Assembly (NCBI GenBank): GCA_002070115.1
Contig: MWCO01000012.1
Span: forward strand, 1 to 64,000
Direction: 5' to 3'
Length of the DNA stretch: 64,000 nucleotides
From: Deltaproteobacteria bacterium ADurb.Bin207
Lineage (GTDB): Bacteria > Myxococcota_A > Polyangia > Polyangiales > Polyangiaceae
Shown: positions 46,525-55,349 of the stretch, piece after piece
Position numbering within the stretch: the first letter of the stretch is position 1
Layout of the letters: the number at the start of each line of letters is the position of its first letter
The notes under the pieces: model-generated
What the model was told of the DNA's origin: nothing
What the model saw: the letters and a program-made list of their open reading frames with translations, nothing else
Database searches by the model: none
Position numbers and translations under genes: made by a program

Positions 46525-46588
46525 CGAGCACGATGCTACTCGTGCGCCGACCATGGGGGAAGGGTGGGTAGCAGCGCTCCAGCGAGGA

Positions 46589-47269
46589 TCAGAGCTTGGC
46601 GAGAATGGATTCGGTCACCTCACCAATGGTCTTGGAACCATCGACGGAGATGACTTTGGGGCCTCCTGCCATTTTGAAGTGCTGAATGGCTGCCATGGTG
46701 CCCGTCACCTCGTCGTAATAGATGTCGTGACGCTTGTTGATGGCTGCTTCATCTTGATCATCGGCACGTGTCTTGAGATCACCGCCGCACACGCGACATA
46801 CGAGTTTGCCGTCCTTCTCGACAGGCTTGATCGCATCGAACGCGATGTGGTTGGGATGGTTGTTGTCGTTGACGCACAAGCGCCGCCCCATGATTCTGAG
46901 CTTGGCGATCTCGCGATCGAGAATGATTTCGATCACGTAATCAAGCGCAATGCCTGCCTTGTCGAGGCTTTCCGCGAGGCTGATGGCCTGGGCTTTGGAA
47001 CGAGGAAAACCGTCGAGCAGCCAGCCATCCTTGCAATCTGGTTTTTGCAGGCGTTCGATCATCATAGGGATGGTGATGTCATCGGGAACGAGGTCACCTC
47101 GATCGATATAGGCCTTGGCTTTTTTTCCGAGGTCGGTTCCACCGCTGATGTGCTCACGAAAGATGGCACCAGACTCGATATGGGGCACATTGACTTTTTT
47201 CTGGACGATGGCTCCTTGCGTTCCCTTTCCGCTTCCATTCGGTCCAAAGATGAGGATGTTTTTTCCCAT
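46589..47269 (-). CDS. adk: Adenylate kinase, metal-binding Desulfovibrio type
   Basis: Adenylate kinase keeps the AMP/ADP/ATP balance. The 226-aa protein has the P-loop GPNGSGKGTQ at 9-18, the AMP-binding segment GAIFREHI and DGFPRSKAQA at 86-95. The LID carries Cys132, His141, Cys158 and Cys161 (LCVNDNNHPNH, VCRVCGG). This Cys/His/Cys/Cys set matches the metal-binding adenylate kinases described from Desulfovibrio, unlike the usual four-Cys or Cys-free LIDs. The ATG at 47269 begins MGKNIL; an upstream start at 47302 lacks support. AT-rich DNA with promoter-like boxes lies about 110-160 bp upstream. Confidence 0.95.
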   Translation of the reverse strand: MGKNILIFGPNGSGKGTQGAIVQKKVNVPHIESGAIFREHISGGTDLGKKAKAYIDRGDLVPDDITIPMMIERLQKPDCKDGWLLDGFPRSKAQAISLAESLDKAGIALDYVIEIILDREIAKLRIMGRRLCVNDNNHPNHIAFDAIKPVEKDGKLVCRVCGGDLKTRADDQDEAAINKRHDIYYDEVTGTMAAIQHFKMAGGPKVISVDGSKTIGEVTESILAKL

Positions 47270-47375
47270 GGGCAGACTCCGCGTGAAGATGGAGCGGTGC
47301 AACGGCGACCGCTAGCGGGGGGCATTGTGGACGCACGGAGCGTGAAGGGAAACCGGAACCGTCGCCAATGGGGGA

Positions 47376-47404
47376 TTCGATGGGGAAGCGGGGGAGCTGT
47401 CAAG
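47376..47404 (-). promoter_or_regulatory. Candidate sigma-70 promoter of adk
   Basis: On the minus strand TTGACA (47399-47404) is followed after 17 nt by TCGAAT (47376-47381, four of six matches to TATAAT), giving a leader of about 100 nt. A perfect TATAAT box lies just upstream (47423-47428) in a 39-bp AT-only-like stretch that could serve as UP element or second promoter. The rest of 47303-47612 contains no gene. Confidence 0.4.
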
Positions 47405-47612
47405 ATATAATTATTTGTATTTATTATACAATTTTATCATGCGGACGAATGGGGTGGAAGGCGTTGGGGTACCAGAGGGATGAAGGGAAAGGGATTGGGA
47501 CGGAAGGCGAGTCGAAGCGGCTTGACGAAAACGTGCAGGTGCTGTCAATAAGCGTCGAAGGTCACACGGTGGTGTTGTTGGCCATGGTGTGGCTATTGGT
47601 AAGGAGAGCCGC

Positions 47613-47694
47613 GCACGAGTGGCGGAATTGGCAGACGCACTGGATTTAGGTTCCAGCGCCGAGAGGCGTGAGGGTTCAAGTCCCTCCTCGTGCA
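47613..47694 (+). tRNA. tRNA-Leu (anticodon TAG)
   Basis: An 82-nt class II tRNA. Acceptor stem GCACGAG pairs with CTCGTGC and the discriminator is A. The anticodon arm is CTGGA-TTTAGGT-TCCAG, anticodon TAG (Leu, CUN). The variable arm CGCCGAGAGGCGTG is short but stem-forming, and the T arm is GAGGG-TTCAAGT-CCCTC. CCA is not encoded. Its 3' half is the attachment site of the genomic island that follows. Confidence 0.98.
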
Positions 47695-47696
47695 CT
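47646..47696. repeat. attL: 3' half of tRNA-Leu
   Basis: These 51 bp, from the anticodon loop to two bases past the tRNA, recur at 55962-56012 with two mismatches (49/51 identical). The intact tRNA gene is on this side and the integrase gene begins 69 bp further on, the usual layout of tRNA-integrated islands. Confidence 0.9.
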
Positions 47697-47764
47697 TAGT
47701 GGAGAAGCTTGGGAGGATCGGTCGGTAGGCTGGGTGCGTCGGGTTTCCGCGGCCCGAAGCGGGG

Positions 47765-48439
47765 TCACGTTGGGGCCACGAACTCGGGAATCGACTGGTC
47801 CATCGGTGCGAGCGCATGCAGCCCGAGTTCGGCGAAGGTTCGCGCCTTGCGGTAGTAGCGGCGGATCATCTCGCTGGACTTGTGGCCCGTCCGATCCGAG
47901 ATCCACGTCTCCGACTTGTCCGACGCGAGGGCCAGGGTGACGAATGTGGCCTGCAGGTTATGAGCACGGAGAGCCTGCCGATGCTTATTCGACACGAACA
48001 ACTCTTCGCGGGTCACCCCGGCCAGCCGGAGATGTGCTCGCAGCACTTCGGCTGCGTGCTCTGCGTTCAGCCGACCGCCGTGTTCCCCCGGAAACACGGG
48101 CTCGTTTGGCTCGACCTTGCCGCGTATCGCGTGCCAAAGCCTCAACGCTGCAAGTACGTCCTGTGAAAGCACCCATGTCCGTGGGTCGTCCGTCTTGTTC
48201 GTGTCCAGACGGACCAAGCCCCGGTCAAGGTCGATGTGGCACCAATCCAGGCTTACGCCTTCATCGCGCCGCATCCCTTCGCGTGCCAGCACCCCCCAAA
48301 ACATTCGCCAAACCAGGGGAACGCGACAGCAGCCGAGCAACTACCGTTCTTCGTCGGGGTAGAGCAGGCTCTTTGCCTTGGCGGAACCCAGCGACGGCAG
48401 GAACCCGCGAGGGAGGGGGTTCGCAGCGATCAACCGTGC
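47765..48439 (-). pseudogene. Tyrosine recombinase (integrase) broken by TAG, N-terminus missing
   Basis: The 3' part (47765-48340, 191 codons) is a tyrosine-recombinase catalytic domain: Arg in EGMRRDE, Lys in NKTDDPR, HNLQATFVTLAL, the His of RTGHKS and Tyr in RRYYRKA. The family HxxR motif reads HNLQ, so the second catalytic Arg is absent. Directly upstream TAG at 48341-48343 interrupts a frame that continues as family-like sequence (NPLPRGFLPSLG, KSLLYPDEER-stop-LLGCC) up to about 48439. The SAM-like N-terminal domain is not found. It cannot make a full enzyme. Confidence 0.85.
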
Positions 48440-48511
48440 TGGATAGGCGGGGTCGGATGATCGGGTCGTTCAGCTCGAAAGCAATGCCGCAAGTCGATTG
48501 GGTTGCGGCAG

Positions 48512-48745
48512 TCAACGACTGCCGACACGGACGATCGGGTCTACCAGCTCATAAGCGACACCACGGCCGTCTTCCGGTGAGCGCGACGGGAGCAAAGCCT
48601 GCGCCTCTTTATGCGCATCTTCTTCACTCATGATCGCGATCATAAGTTGATCGTGAAGAGCTGCTTCGTCGATTCGATCGGCCCACTTCCTGGGCGGCTG
48701 CTTCCCATCGCCCACGTGCTTTTTTCTCTTCCCGGTCTTTGCCAT
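48512..48745 (-). CDS. Small island protein, unknown
   Basis: A 77-aa protein from the ATG at 48745, with AAGGTG five bases upstream. It starts MAKTGKRKKHVGDG, is basic at the N-terminus and helical in the middle (RIDEAALHDQLMIAIMSEED), and ends VAYELVDPIVRVGSR. A second, broken copy of that ending (IAFELNDPIIR) is encoded just downstream at about 48456-48490, as if the 3' end had been duplicated. It sits upstream of the integrase and could be its directionality factor, but no excisionase motif is visible. Confidence 0.5.
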   Translation of the reverse strand: MAKTGKRKKHVGDGKQPPRKWADRIDEAALHDQLMIAIMSEEDAHKEAQALLPSRSPEDGRGVAYELVDPIVRVGSR

Positions 48746-48862
48746 GCCACACCTTGATGCTGAGCGTAACACCGGTTGTCGGCTCACGCCATGGATCCCC
48801 GCCGTCGTAGCTTCAGAGCCGAACAGCTCGAACGCGCCAGGCAAATCCACAGGCGACGGCAT

Positions 48863-49217
48863 CAGGGGTACGCATTGGCAGCACGACGATGTAGGAGCCC
48901 GAGCCGGTAGCTCACCTGATGAAATACCACGCGTCGCGAGATGCTCTGCTCTACCGAGCCTGCGAAAAACCCGTCACGAACGCCGTGCTCCATCGCACCG
49001 TTCCGCCGGGGCAAAGCAAACGTATCCATGCCGGCCCGCAGACGGCCCAAGGTCGCGTCCATGCGCTTGGGTCGGACCCCGAGTACTGTCGACCCCGCCA
49101 AGAGCGCTCCAAGTGGCAGGGACGGGTTGGGGAGCGTCCATCTCGGCTGGTGCAATGGGATGCGACGGGCGCGTGGGCTCCTGGCTGGCGCACCCCCTCG
49201 CGGACGGTCACGTCGTC
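48863..49217. other. Island spacer with no supported gene
   Basis: Frames exist on both strands but none has a convincing start, ribosome-binding site or recognisable content. A minus-strand frame (about 48865-49060) is the most protein-like, with a RRNGAMEHGVRDGFFAG segment, and may be debris of an older gene. Confidence 0.4.
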
Positions 49218-49243
49218 GCTTTTCAGTGCGTTGGCTGAAAAGC
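49218..49243. repeat. 9-bp perfect hairpin after a small island gene
   Basis: GCTTTTCAG at 49218-49226 and its complement CTGAAAAGC at 49235-49243 enclose 8 nt, 10 bp past the stop of the minus-strand gene at 49253. It has no T-run. It contains two of the nine CTGAAAA/TTTTCAG heptamers clustered between 49220 and 49848. Confidence 0.6.
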
Positions 49244-49252
49244 CCTGTGGGA

Positions 49253-49630
49253 TCACTTCCGCTTGCGCTTGTTCTTGCGCGAAGGCCGCTGCGGCGAAGG
49301 TCGCCCGTGCTGCCGGGCGATGCTCATCACGCGGTGCCGCTGGTACTCGATAATCTTTTCAGCGAGCGGATGATCGAGTGGCGGCACCAGGTGCGTGATG
49401 GAGACAACGAGCTGATTTTCAGTGTCGCTTGCGCGAAGTCCAGCAAGGATTCCCCCTTCGTCGCCCGCGTAGAACGTCTTCTCGACGAGCACCGGCGCAG
49501 CGGTGTCGATTTTCAGTCCCTTGCTTTTCAGCAGGGTTTTCAGCTCGGCACCGATCATCATCGGTATGGGCAGCGAAGCGTCCAGAGCATCGAGCAGCGC
49601 AGCAGTTTCGTGTGGATCGTCGATGGGCAT
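49253..49630 (-). CDS. Small island protein, unknown
   Basis: A 125-aa frame beginning MPIDDPHETAALLDALDASL, with a longer in-frame ATG at 49714. Segments such as PIPMMIGAELKTLLKSKG and VLVEKTFYAGDEGGILAGL look like a genuine alpha/beta domain, and the tail is strongly basic (PSPQRPSRKNKRKRK). No ribosome-binding site distinguishes the starts. No family recognised. Four of the local CTGAAAA heptamers fall inside it, in different frames. Confidence 0.5.
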   Translation of the reverse strand: MPIDDPHETAALLDALDASLPIPMMIGAELKTLLKSKGLKIDTAAPVLVEKTFYAGDEGGILAGLRASDTENQLVVSITHLVPPLDHPLAEKIIEYQRHRVMSIARQHGRPSPQRPSRKNKRKRK

Positions 49631-49926
49631 GTTGTGTTGCAGCGAAGCACGATAAGAAACGTGCTTCAACTCGCTAACTCGGCAAATGGCCGGGTGGTGG
49701 CGGAGATGAGCCATTTTCAGCTATTTTCAGTCACTGTAGCTCACTGCATTCGATTGACCTTGCCTTGCTGTCTCGCTTCGGGCGCACGATCATTCGGTTC
49801 ATCGTAGCTGCACGAGGATCGCCTTTCCCACCAGTGCATCACTGAAAATAGACTCGGCTATGTGGCAGGATCGGGCCAGGAGCTGGTGCGGTGGTGGGTT
49901 GGAGGGGCTCTATGATCAGTAGGCTC

Positions 49927-50190
49927 TCAAGTATTGGAATTTGAAGCAGTTGCGATAGCTTCGCTTGGCTCTGCGAGCCGCGTGTTACAGGGGGAAGAGT
50001 ACCGAGCGAGGGCGGCCACGAACTGCCTTGCAACACGCCGTCCAAGCTCGGGATCCTCTTCGACTTCCTTCACCAAATCCGCACAAATCCGGCGCAATAT
50101 CGCAGTGCCGTCGGCGGCTTCGAGCGGGTTCGTGACCGCACTGATGACGACTTGCCGATGGCAACGCGCAGCGTATGCCGCGATGTTACC
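49927..50190 (-). pseudogene. Remnant of an unknown gene, 5' end lost
   Basis: A frame without a proper start runs from after a TGA near 50190 to a TGA at 49927-49929. Its content looks coding: VVISAVTNPLEAADG, ILRRICADLVKEVEED, ARQFVAALARYS. An in-frame TTG would give about 57 residues. It abuts the broken transposase gene on the opposite strand, so its 5' part was probably lost when that element inserted. Confidence 0.4.
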
Positions 50191-50282
50191 TATATGTCCT
50201 TGTCATACACCGACCATCCAATTCGACGGCAATATCACCGGACACATGGGGTGTTCAGAATGCCGTCTTGGAGGATGGGAAG

Positions 50283-51510
50283 ATGGCCGCAACGTATACC
50301 GCGCAACAACGCACCGAGATTCTGCGTTTGGCACAAGAGGTGGGGCCACTCGAGGCCGCAAAACGCAAAGGGATGCCCCCGGGGACTGTGACGGCGTGGC
50401 GATGTCTGGAAAACAAAAGAGCAAAACTCGCCAAGCCCCCAGAGTCCCCAGAGCCACAAAAACCCTCGGCTTCGGCCCCCAAAAAACCACGTACCGGCAA
50501 AAAAGTCGCACGCCTGTACACGCCATCCGAAAAAGCAGCCGCTTTGGAGTTGGTGCAGCAGCTTGGGGTGTCCGAAACACACAGTAAAACTGGCATCTCC
50601 CGCTTTTCCTTGTACGAATGGGCTCGCATCCACGAAAAAGCCATGCAGCAAAAGCACATCTCCGACCCCCTCGCCGACCAGACCCCCGCCTAAAACGACC
50701 GCGATGCCCTGGTCTTAGCCGAGTGGAACAAGCATCCCGGATTGGGACCCAGCCAGATCCGCAACCAGCTTCGACGCGCCGGCACCAAGATATCCGTGCG
50801 CACCGTGCGCATGGTGATGGAAAATAACGGCTACGTGTTGCCCAAGGTCCAGCGCAAACAAGTTCATGACCAGCGCTACGAGGCCATTCGCCCTAACCAA
50901 TTGTGGCACATGGATTTTCTGCAAAGACATATTCATTAGCAGAAAATCAGCGTGCTTTTATCGTCGATGATTTTTACCTTTATATTCGATGGGTTGCCTT
51001 GTTGGGGGAGCAGTGCTCCGAGGCTGTGCTCGAATGCTTCGAGTAGGCAGTTAGTCGTCATGGCAAGTCCGAAGCCGTCATGAGCGATGGGGGAGCGGCC
51101 TTTTGGGCATGGCGTGGCGTAAGCCGTTTTACTCGTCTTTTAGAGGAATTGGACGTCGATCAGCTCATTGCGAAGGTGTCCCAGCACAACGGAAAGCTCG
51201 AAGTGCTCCACGCCAACATGCAAAAGGAATTGTTCAACCAGAAGCGTTTCTTCGACTTGGGGGAAGCGGCGGCCAGATTGCGGGCGTGGGTGGCGTTTTC
51301 AACTTGCGACGCACCCATCATGCCCTCGGAGGCCTTCTGGTTCCAGCAGACCGGTATTTTGGAAGGTCCGACGTGGTGCTGGCGCAGATCGAATCCGGCG
51401 CGGCTGCCGAGGGTATCGGTGAGCCCATTGCCGTGGGTGAGCGTATGCTGGACGTGGTGCGTGTCACGAGCCGGGCGGGCAAAGTCGAGTTGTGGATGAT
51501 GGGCCAGTGA
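50283..51510 (+). pseudogene. IS transposase (HTH + integrase core) with three stops and two frameshifts
   Basis: Joined across breaks, the product has an N-terminal helix-turn-helix (TAQQRTEILRLAQEVG, MPPGTVTAW), a second HTH (GPSQIRNQLRRAG), and a DDE/rve core: WHMDFLQRHI, FIVDDFYLYIRW, VMSDGGAAFWAWRG, QHNGKLEVLHANMQKELFN, NLRRTHHALGG. Stops lie at 50691-50693 (TAA), 50937-50939 (TAG) and 51044-51046 (TAG). Frame changes occur near 50955 and 51295. The first 136 residues could still be made as a short HTH protein. The element is dead; its terminal repeats were not resolved. Confidence 0.8.
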
Positions 51511-52628
51511 GTCTGGCTATAAAGCGGTACACCTTCAATCTCGAAGCCTGGGTCGATGGCGCCACGGCAGCAACCGTCGGAGCGGTGGTGTCTGCCACTG
51601 AAGACGCACAGGCTGTCGTCGATGCGTTTCACGATGGGCTTGAGACGGTGCAGGGACAAGTCCCGATGGCGGTAACGCTCGACAATCGCCCCTGCAATGA
51701 CACTGCCGAGGTGGTACAAGGCCTTTGTGGCAGCCAGTTGCTGCATGCCACGCCCGCACGAGGGCAAGCCAAAGCTCCTGTAGAGGGAGCTTTCGGCCTA
51801 TTTGAACAATCCTTGCCCAGCCCGATGGTTGTGCGTAGCGAAAACGAGCAAGACATTGCCGCAAGCATCGTCGAACTTGTATCGAGAGCCTATTTCCTTG
51901 GGAGAAACGGCAGGCCCTCGGCACGACTCGGAGGCCGCACGCCAGCACAAAGCTACATGGGTGCCAACCCAACAGAAGCACAAATTGAGCAGGCCAAGCC
52001 GTGGCTCTTGGAACTGCGGAGGTGTGAACAAGTGACACGCTCCACGCGGCTGCAACGCACCGATCCGATTCGACGCGAGCTTTTGCGCACGCAGTTGGCG
52101 CGATTTGGGATCGACGACCCGAACGATAAGATGGCCCTATCGCTTGCCGGCTATTCGATGGATGCAATTTTAGAAGGAATTTCGATATTCGAAGCCAAAC
52201 TCCAGCGTGGGACCTTGCCGAAAGACTGCCTGCCTGAACGGTATCTCGGTGGAATCATTCGAAATGTCGAACAGCGTGATTTTCTCGAGCAAATGGGAAG
52301 AAACCTGCTGGAACTTCGACTCGAGGTCAGCGACAGACAGCTCGATGCGTTGCGCGCGCGAGCCGCCGACATCGAAGCGGTGGCCACTGGTGCCGTGCAG
52401 CGGACCGAAGAATATGTGTTGCAAGCTTTGCAATCCGACTCCACCCTGGCGTTTCGCTTCTGGTCGCGCCGAGCCTTGGATGCCATTGGGGGTATTGCTT
52501 GGGCTGAAGTCAGGGCCGTATGTACCCATTTGCGGCGTATGATAGGGGCATCGTTTCGACTCGATTTCAAACGTCGCGAGTGTTTTCTGGCCGAGCTGAT
52601 GGCTGCGGCTGTGCCGGTGGCTGGGTGA
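51507..52628 (+). CDS. Second transposase, N-terminally truncated
   Basis: About 373 aa from GTG 51507 (a GTG at 51492 is also possible). Integrase-type acid residues are visible: Asp in LEAWVDGATAATVG, Asp in VTLDNRPCND and Glu in KAPVEGAFGLF, spaced as in a DDE core. The C-terminal 200 residues are helical, with IIRNVEQRDFLEQMGRNLL. The N-terminal DNA-binding part expected before the core is missing, because the end of the other IS transposase lies directly upstream. It is probably inactive unless made as a fusion. Confidence 0.6.
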   Translation: MSLAIKRYTFNLEAWVDGATAATVGAVVSATEDAQAVVDAFHDGLETVQGQVPMAVTLDNRPCNDTAEVVQGLCGSQLLHATPARGQAKAPVEGAFGLFEQSLPSPMVVRSENEQDIAASIVELVSRAYFLGRNGRPSARLGGRTPAQSYMGANPTEAQIEQAKPWLLELRRCEQVTRSTRLQRTDPIRRELLRTQLARFGIDDPNDKMALSLAGYSMDAILEGISIFEAKLQRGTLPKDCLPERYLGGIIRNVEQRDFLEQMGRNLLELRLEVSDRQLDALRARAADIEAVATGAVQRTEEYVLQALQSDSTLAFRFWSRRALDAIGGIAWAEVRAVCTHLRRMIGASFRLDFKRRECFLAELMAAAVPVAG

Positions 52629-52721
52629 TTGGGCAGCGCGGTGGCCGCCGCACTTGCGCACAGCCATGGTCATTGCCGGTTTTACGAAAATGGGTACGGC
52701 GATTGATCTGTGGCCGTGGCG

Positions 52722-53294
52722 TCAGGCCGCCTGCGGCTGTCCGGAGATTATTGGTTGGATGGTGCTTGACAAGGGCAGGTAGGCAGTCGTGCTGGCCCTG
52801 CGGACCACCAGATCCTTGCCGCCGTCACGCGTTTGCTTCGTTTGGTAAACGTCCCAGCCTTCCGCCCGAAAGACTTCGGCGACCAAGTCCTCGAACTGGC
52901 GCGGACTGACGACATCTTCCAAACACAACCCGCGAGCAAGCAAGTAGTTGTACAGCAGGCCAGGTGCCACACCGTCCAGTCGAACGCGCTGCTTCAGTTG
53001 GACAGTCAACCCGGCGCGCTCCTCGATGAGGTTTCCCAGAGCGCAGTTGACACCCACCGGAAACGTCCACACAGCGAGCCCCTTCCTTGCGGGGTGTGCG
53101 TGAGCGACTTTCTCCAACTGCTGCTGCACCCTGTAGGATTCGTCAGCGCACTGTCGGTGCTTCGCATGGCCCTCTTCGTCATGGATGCTCGGATAGAATG
53201 TGTAGGCTCAGGCCAAGATGCAGCGGCCCTCGAGAGTCAATTCCCACAGTCGGCGATGGAATGCCTCGCTGTTCGGTCTTGTCTCAAGGGTCAC
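52722..53294 (-). pseudogene. Mrr-like nuclease gene, broken by TGA and truncated
   Basis: The intact 3' frame (52722-53129 and back to 53207) ends in a piece of the Mrr/type IV restriction fold: SPRQFEDLVAEVFRAEGWDV and TRDGGKDLVV, the E...D-GGKD part of the PD-(D/E)xK site. The later QxK strand is absent; an unrelated tail follows. Upstream the frame continues as coding-like sequence (YTFYPSIHDEEGHAKH) through a TGA at 53208-53210 to about 53294 (HRRLWELTLEGRCIL). So it lost both start and end. An opposite-strand frame over 53218-53421 is likely its shadow. Confidence 0.6.
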
Positions 53295-53434
53295 CGACCC
53301 ATCATTGCTCGACGGGATGCATTCCGATCAGCAGATCGAAGCGCTCCTCTTGGGACGGGGGGACCGCAACGGCTACGGTCAGCTCGGGATGTGGGGACTT
53401 GGAAACCATCGAACATCATGATCTGAAGTCGAAC

Positions 53435-53746
53435 TTACTCCATAGCGCGCACCTTGGCGTTGATCGTGTTCCCCGCCCACAAGTCCCGACAAATCAGCCA
53501 AAGAGTGGCCGCATCCAGCTCGCCAAGCATGTCCGGGAACCCTTCGATGGAGTACTCGACCGATGATGCCAGCAACAGATCCTTGGTCATCACGCTCGCG
53601 ACCCACACCTCTTTTGCCGTCTGAGCCTCTTCGGCTGCGTTCCAGACATCGCGCGGAACGTTCTCGCCCTTCGAACGCGCGATGAGCGCCGCGTTCAGCT
53701 TGTCGATCGCTTCTTCAAGAGTATCCCATGCTTGTTCGTGACTCAT
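53435..53746 (-). CDS. Small acidic island protein, unknown
   Basis: A 103-aa, mostly helical acidic protein: MSHEQAWDTLEEAIDKLNAAL at the start (two short runs), then AAEEAQTAKEVWVASVMTKDLLL and a Trp-rich end (DAATLWLICRDLWAGN). No domain recognised. The ATG at 53746 is preceded by CTTTTCCC complement (GGGAAAAG) without a clear Shine-Dalgarno site. It stands alone on the minus strand of the island. Confidence 0.6.
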   Translation of the reverse strand: MSHEQAWDTLEEAIDKLNAALIARSKGENVPRDVWNAAEEAQTAKEVWVASVMTKDLLLASSVEYSIEGFPDMLGELDAATLWLICRDLWAGNTINAKVRAME

Positions 53747-53842
53747 GGGAAAAGACTACACGAAGCGAGACTCGATGGGCGCTACCGACACCGATCGCAC
53801 GTTCGACAAAAGACGCGGGGAGGTACGTCCGAGCTGCTCACC

Positions 53843-54172
53843 TCACAATACGTCATGTAGCGCCGCCGCGACCGACTGAACCGCCACCCAGACAACCGCG
53901 ATGGCACCGAGCAACAGAAAGCCCCGGTGCTCAACGATGATTTCTCGAAGTTGCCGGGCGGAGAGAGTGAAAAGGTCCGGTCGGATTGCGAACCAAGAGA
54001 GTCGGAGGGCCGCGACGACAGCCATCACGCTCAAGAAGACGCGAACACCAGCACCAAGGTCTGGGCACTGCCCATTTGCAACGGCAATCAACGCGTAGCA
54101 GGTGGATCCCGCAACACAGCAAACTATGGGAGACGGACACCTTGAAAGGAACGAACGCATAGCCGGCCTCAC
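53843..54172 (-). CDS. Small island membrane protein
   Basis: A 109-aa protein with about three hydrophobic segments: IVCCVAGSTCYALIAVANG near 16-34, VFLSVMAVVAALRLSWFAI near 45-63 and FLLLGAIAVVWVAVQSVAA near 85-103. A basic amphipathic stretch (RQLREIIVEHR) lies between the last two. No family recognised. It could be an immunity- or holin-like protein, but that is a guess. Confidence 0.5.
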   Translation of the reverse strand: MRPAMRSFLSRCPSPIVCCVAGSTCYALIAVANGQCPDLGAGVRVFLSVMAVVAALRLSWFAIRPDLFTLSARQLREIIVEHRGFLLLGAIAVVWVAVQSVAAALHDVL

Positions 54173-54467
54173 GAGGACCTTCAGAGCATGCAGCTCTCGG
54201 GTCTGTGCGAGTCGGGTGTTAGCCTGCGAGCTGGCCTGTCCGACGGTTTGGTTCAGGTGCCGGTGGTCCGTCTTGTCTCACAATTTTCGATCGCGACCGG
54301 CTGCGGTGCTTGCGCACGGCTTCGTGTTGATGGGTTACGCCCGAGACGTTCCAAAACAAAGTTGGATCGCCACTGTCCAACCGTCATGGCGAACGAGGTG
54401 ATCGTGGGGGGCGCTCGACCTACACTCAGAGTTGCCCACCGATCTCTCTTGCTCTACGCTCTGAAAC
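54173..54467. other. Spacer before the PIN module, no supported gene
   Basis: About 295 bp without a convincing frame on either strand. It presumably holds the promoter of the 293-aa protein/PIN gene pair. No inverted repeat long enough to call an operator was noticed. Confidence 0.4.
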
Positions 54468-55349
54468 GTGGGCCACGATCTTGTCGCATCCCGTGAATTT
54501 GCCATCCGGTTCCAACCAACCGGAGGGGGGCGCTTCGTTCCGCTCGACGGATACGTAGCCGCGCTCGCGGAACTGCGGGACGGCTTCGCGGGGTCACGTC
54601 ATGCGCTCGCGCCGAGCATCGCCGAGCGTGTACGTCGCCCGACATCCGAGCTGCGCACGATGCTTGAGCTTTCCGTGGGGCCTGCGGAGCCAGGTAGCCT
54701 CATCGTGCCCGTCGCCGTCACGTCGCCGATGGGTCAGCTCGACATCGAGTGGACGAAGATTGCGACGCTATTCTGGCGGATGACGGCCAACTCGCTCTGG
54801 CGGGCAGCGCGGGGTCTTGCCGTCGTCGGACTCACGGCAGCGTCCGCGCAGAGCTTCGCCAAGGCGGCTGCAATGGGTGGGAATCGAGGCTTCGTTCAGG
54901 TCGAGCTGGTAGAACGACGCGACGCCAGCAAGCCTTGGCGTACCAACGTCGACCTCACCGCGATCGAACGCGGACTTCGGCAGTACGTCAGCAAGAAGTC
55001 CGAGCCGATGGAATCGACCGAGCAACTCGTCGGCCGTGTCGTCGCGCTCGATTGGGATCGACCTTCGCTCACACTCGACGCTCCCGGTCGAAAGCTCACG
55101 GTACGGATGCCCGCGAAGCTGAGAAAGACCGCGCAGACGCTTTGGGGCAAGGAGGTTGCGGTCACTGCGAAGGCGAAGCTCACGCTGGATGGCGAGCTTC
55201 GGGATCCCATCGCTCTGCAGATCGAGGAAGCGGTTCAGGTCTCTGACTTCGTCGACGACTTCGACAAGTCCTTCGGCCGTTTCAAGGACGCGTTTGCGAC
55301 GTCGGAGGTCCAGGACTACTTGAGGGACCTTCGGGGTGAGTCGTCATGA
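54468..55349 (+). CDS. Unknown 293-aa partner of a PIN-domain protein
   Basis: A 293-aa protein from GTG 54468. The N-half (about 1-150) has strand-helix character with a segment that may pack as a short hydrophobic helix (LWRAARGLAVVGLTAASA). Residues 165-250 look like a small beta-barrel (VVALDWDRPSLTL, KLTVRMPAKLR, VAVTAKAKLTLDGEL). The acidic C-terminus (SDFVDDFDKSFGRFKDAF) could contact a nuclease. The stop overlaps the PIN gene start as ATGA, so the two proteins are made together. It is not a known antitoxin type: no AbrB, RHH or Phd pattern is visible. Confidence 0.65.
   Translation: MGHDLVASREFAIRFQPTGGGRFVPLDGYVAALAELRDGFAGSRHALAPSIAERVRRPTSELRTMLELSVGPAEPGSLIVPVAVTSPMGQLDIEWTKIATLFWRMTANSLWRAARGLAVVGLTAASAQSFAKAAAMGGNRGFVQVELVERRDASKPWRTNVDLTAIERGLRQYVSKKSEPMESTEQLVGRVVALDWDRPSLTLDAPGRKLTVRMPAKLRKTAQTLWGKEVAVTAKAKLTLDGELRDPIALQIEEAVQVSDFVDDFDKSFGRFKDAFATSEVQDYLRDLRGESS

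Noticed and set aside
52722-53294. TGA in the Mrr-like frame read as selenocysteine or recoding
   Set aside because: Neighbouring genes carry TAG and TAA breaks too, the C-terminus is lost, and no SECIS-like hairpin was noticed; decay explains it.
53218-53421. 67-aa plus-strand frame
   Set aside because: The opposite strand reads as continuation of the Mrr-like gene, so this is more likely its shadow, though I am not certain.
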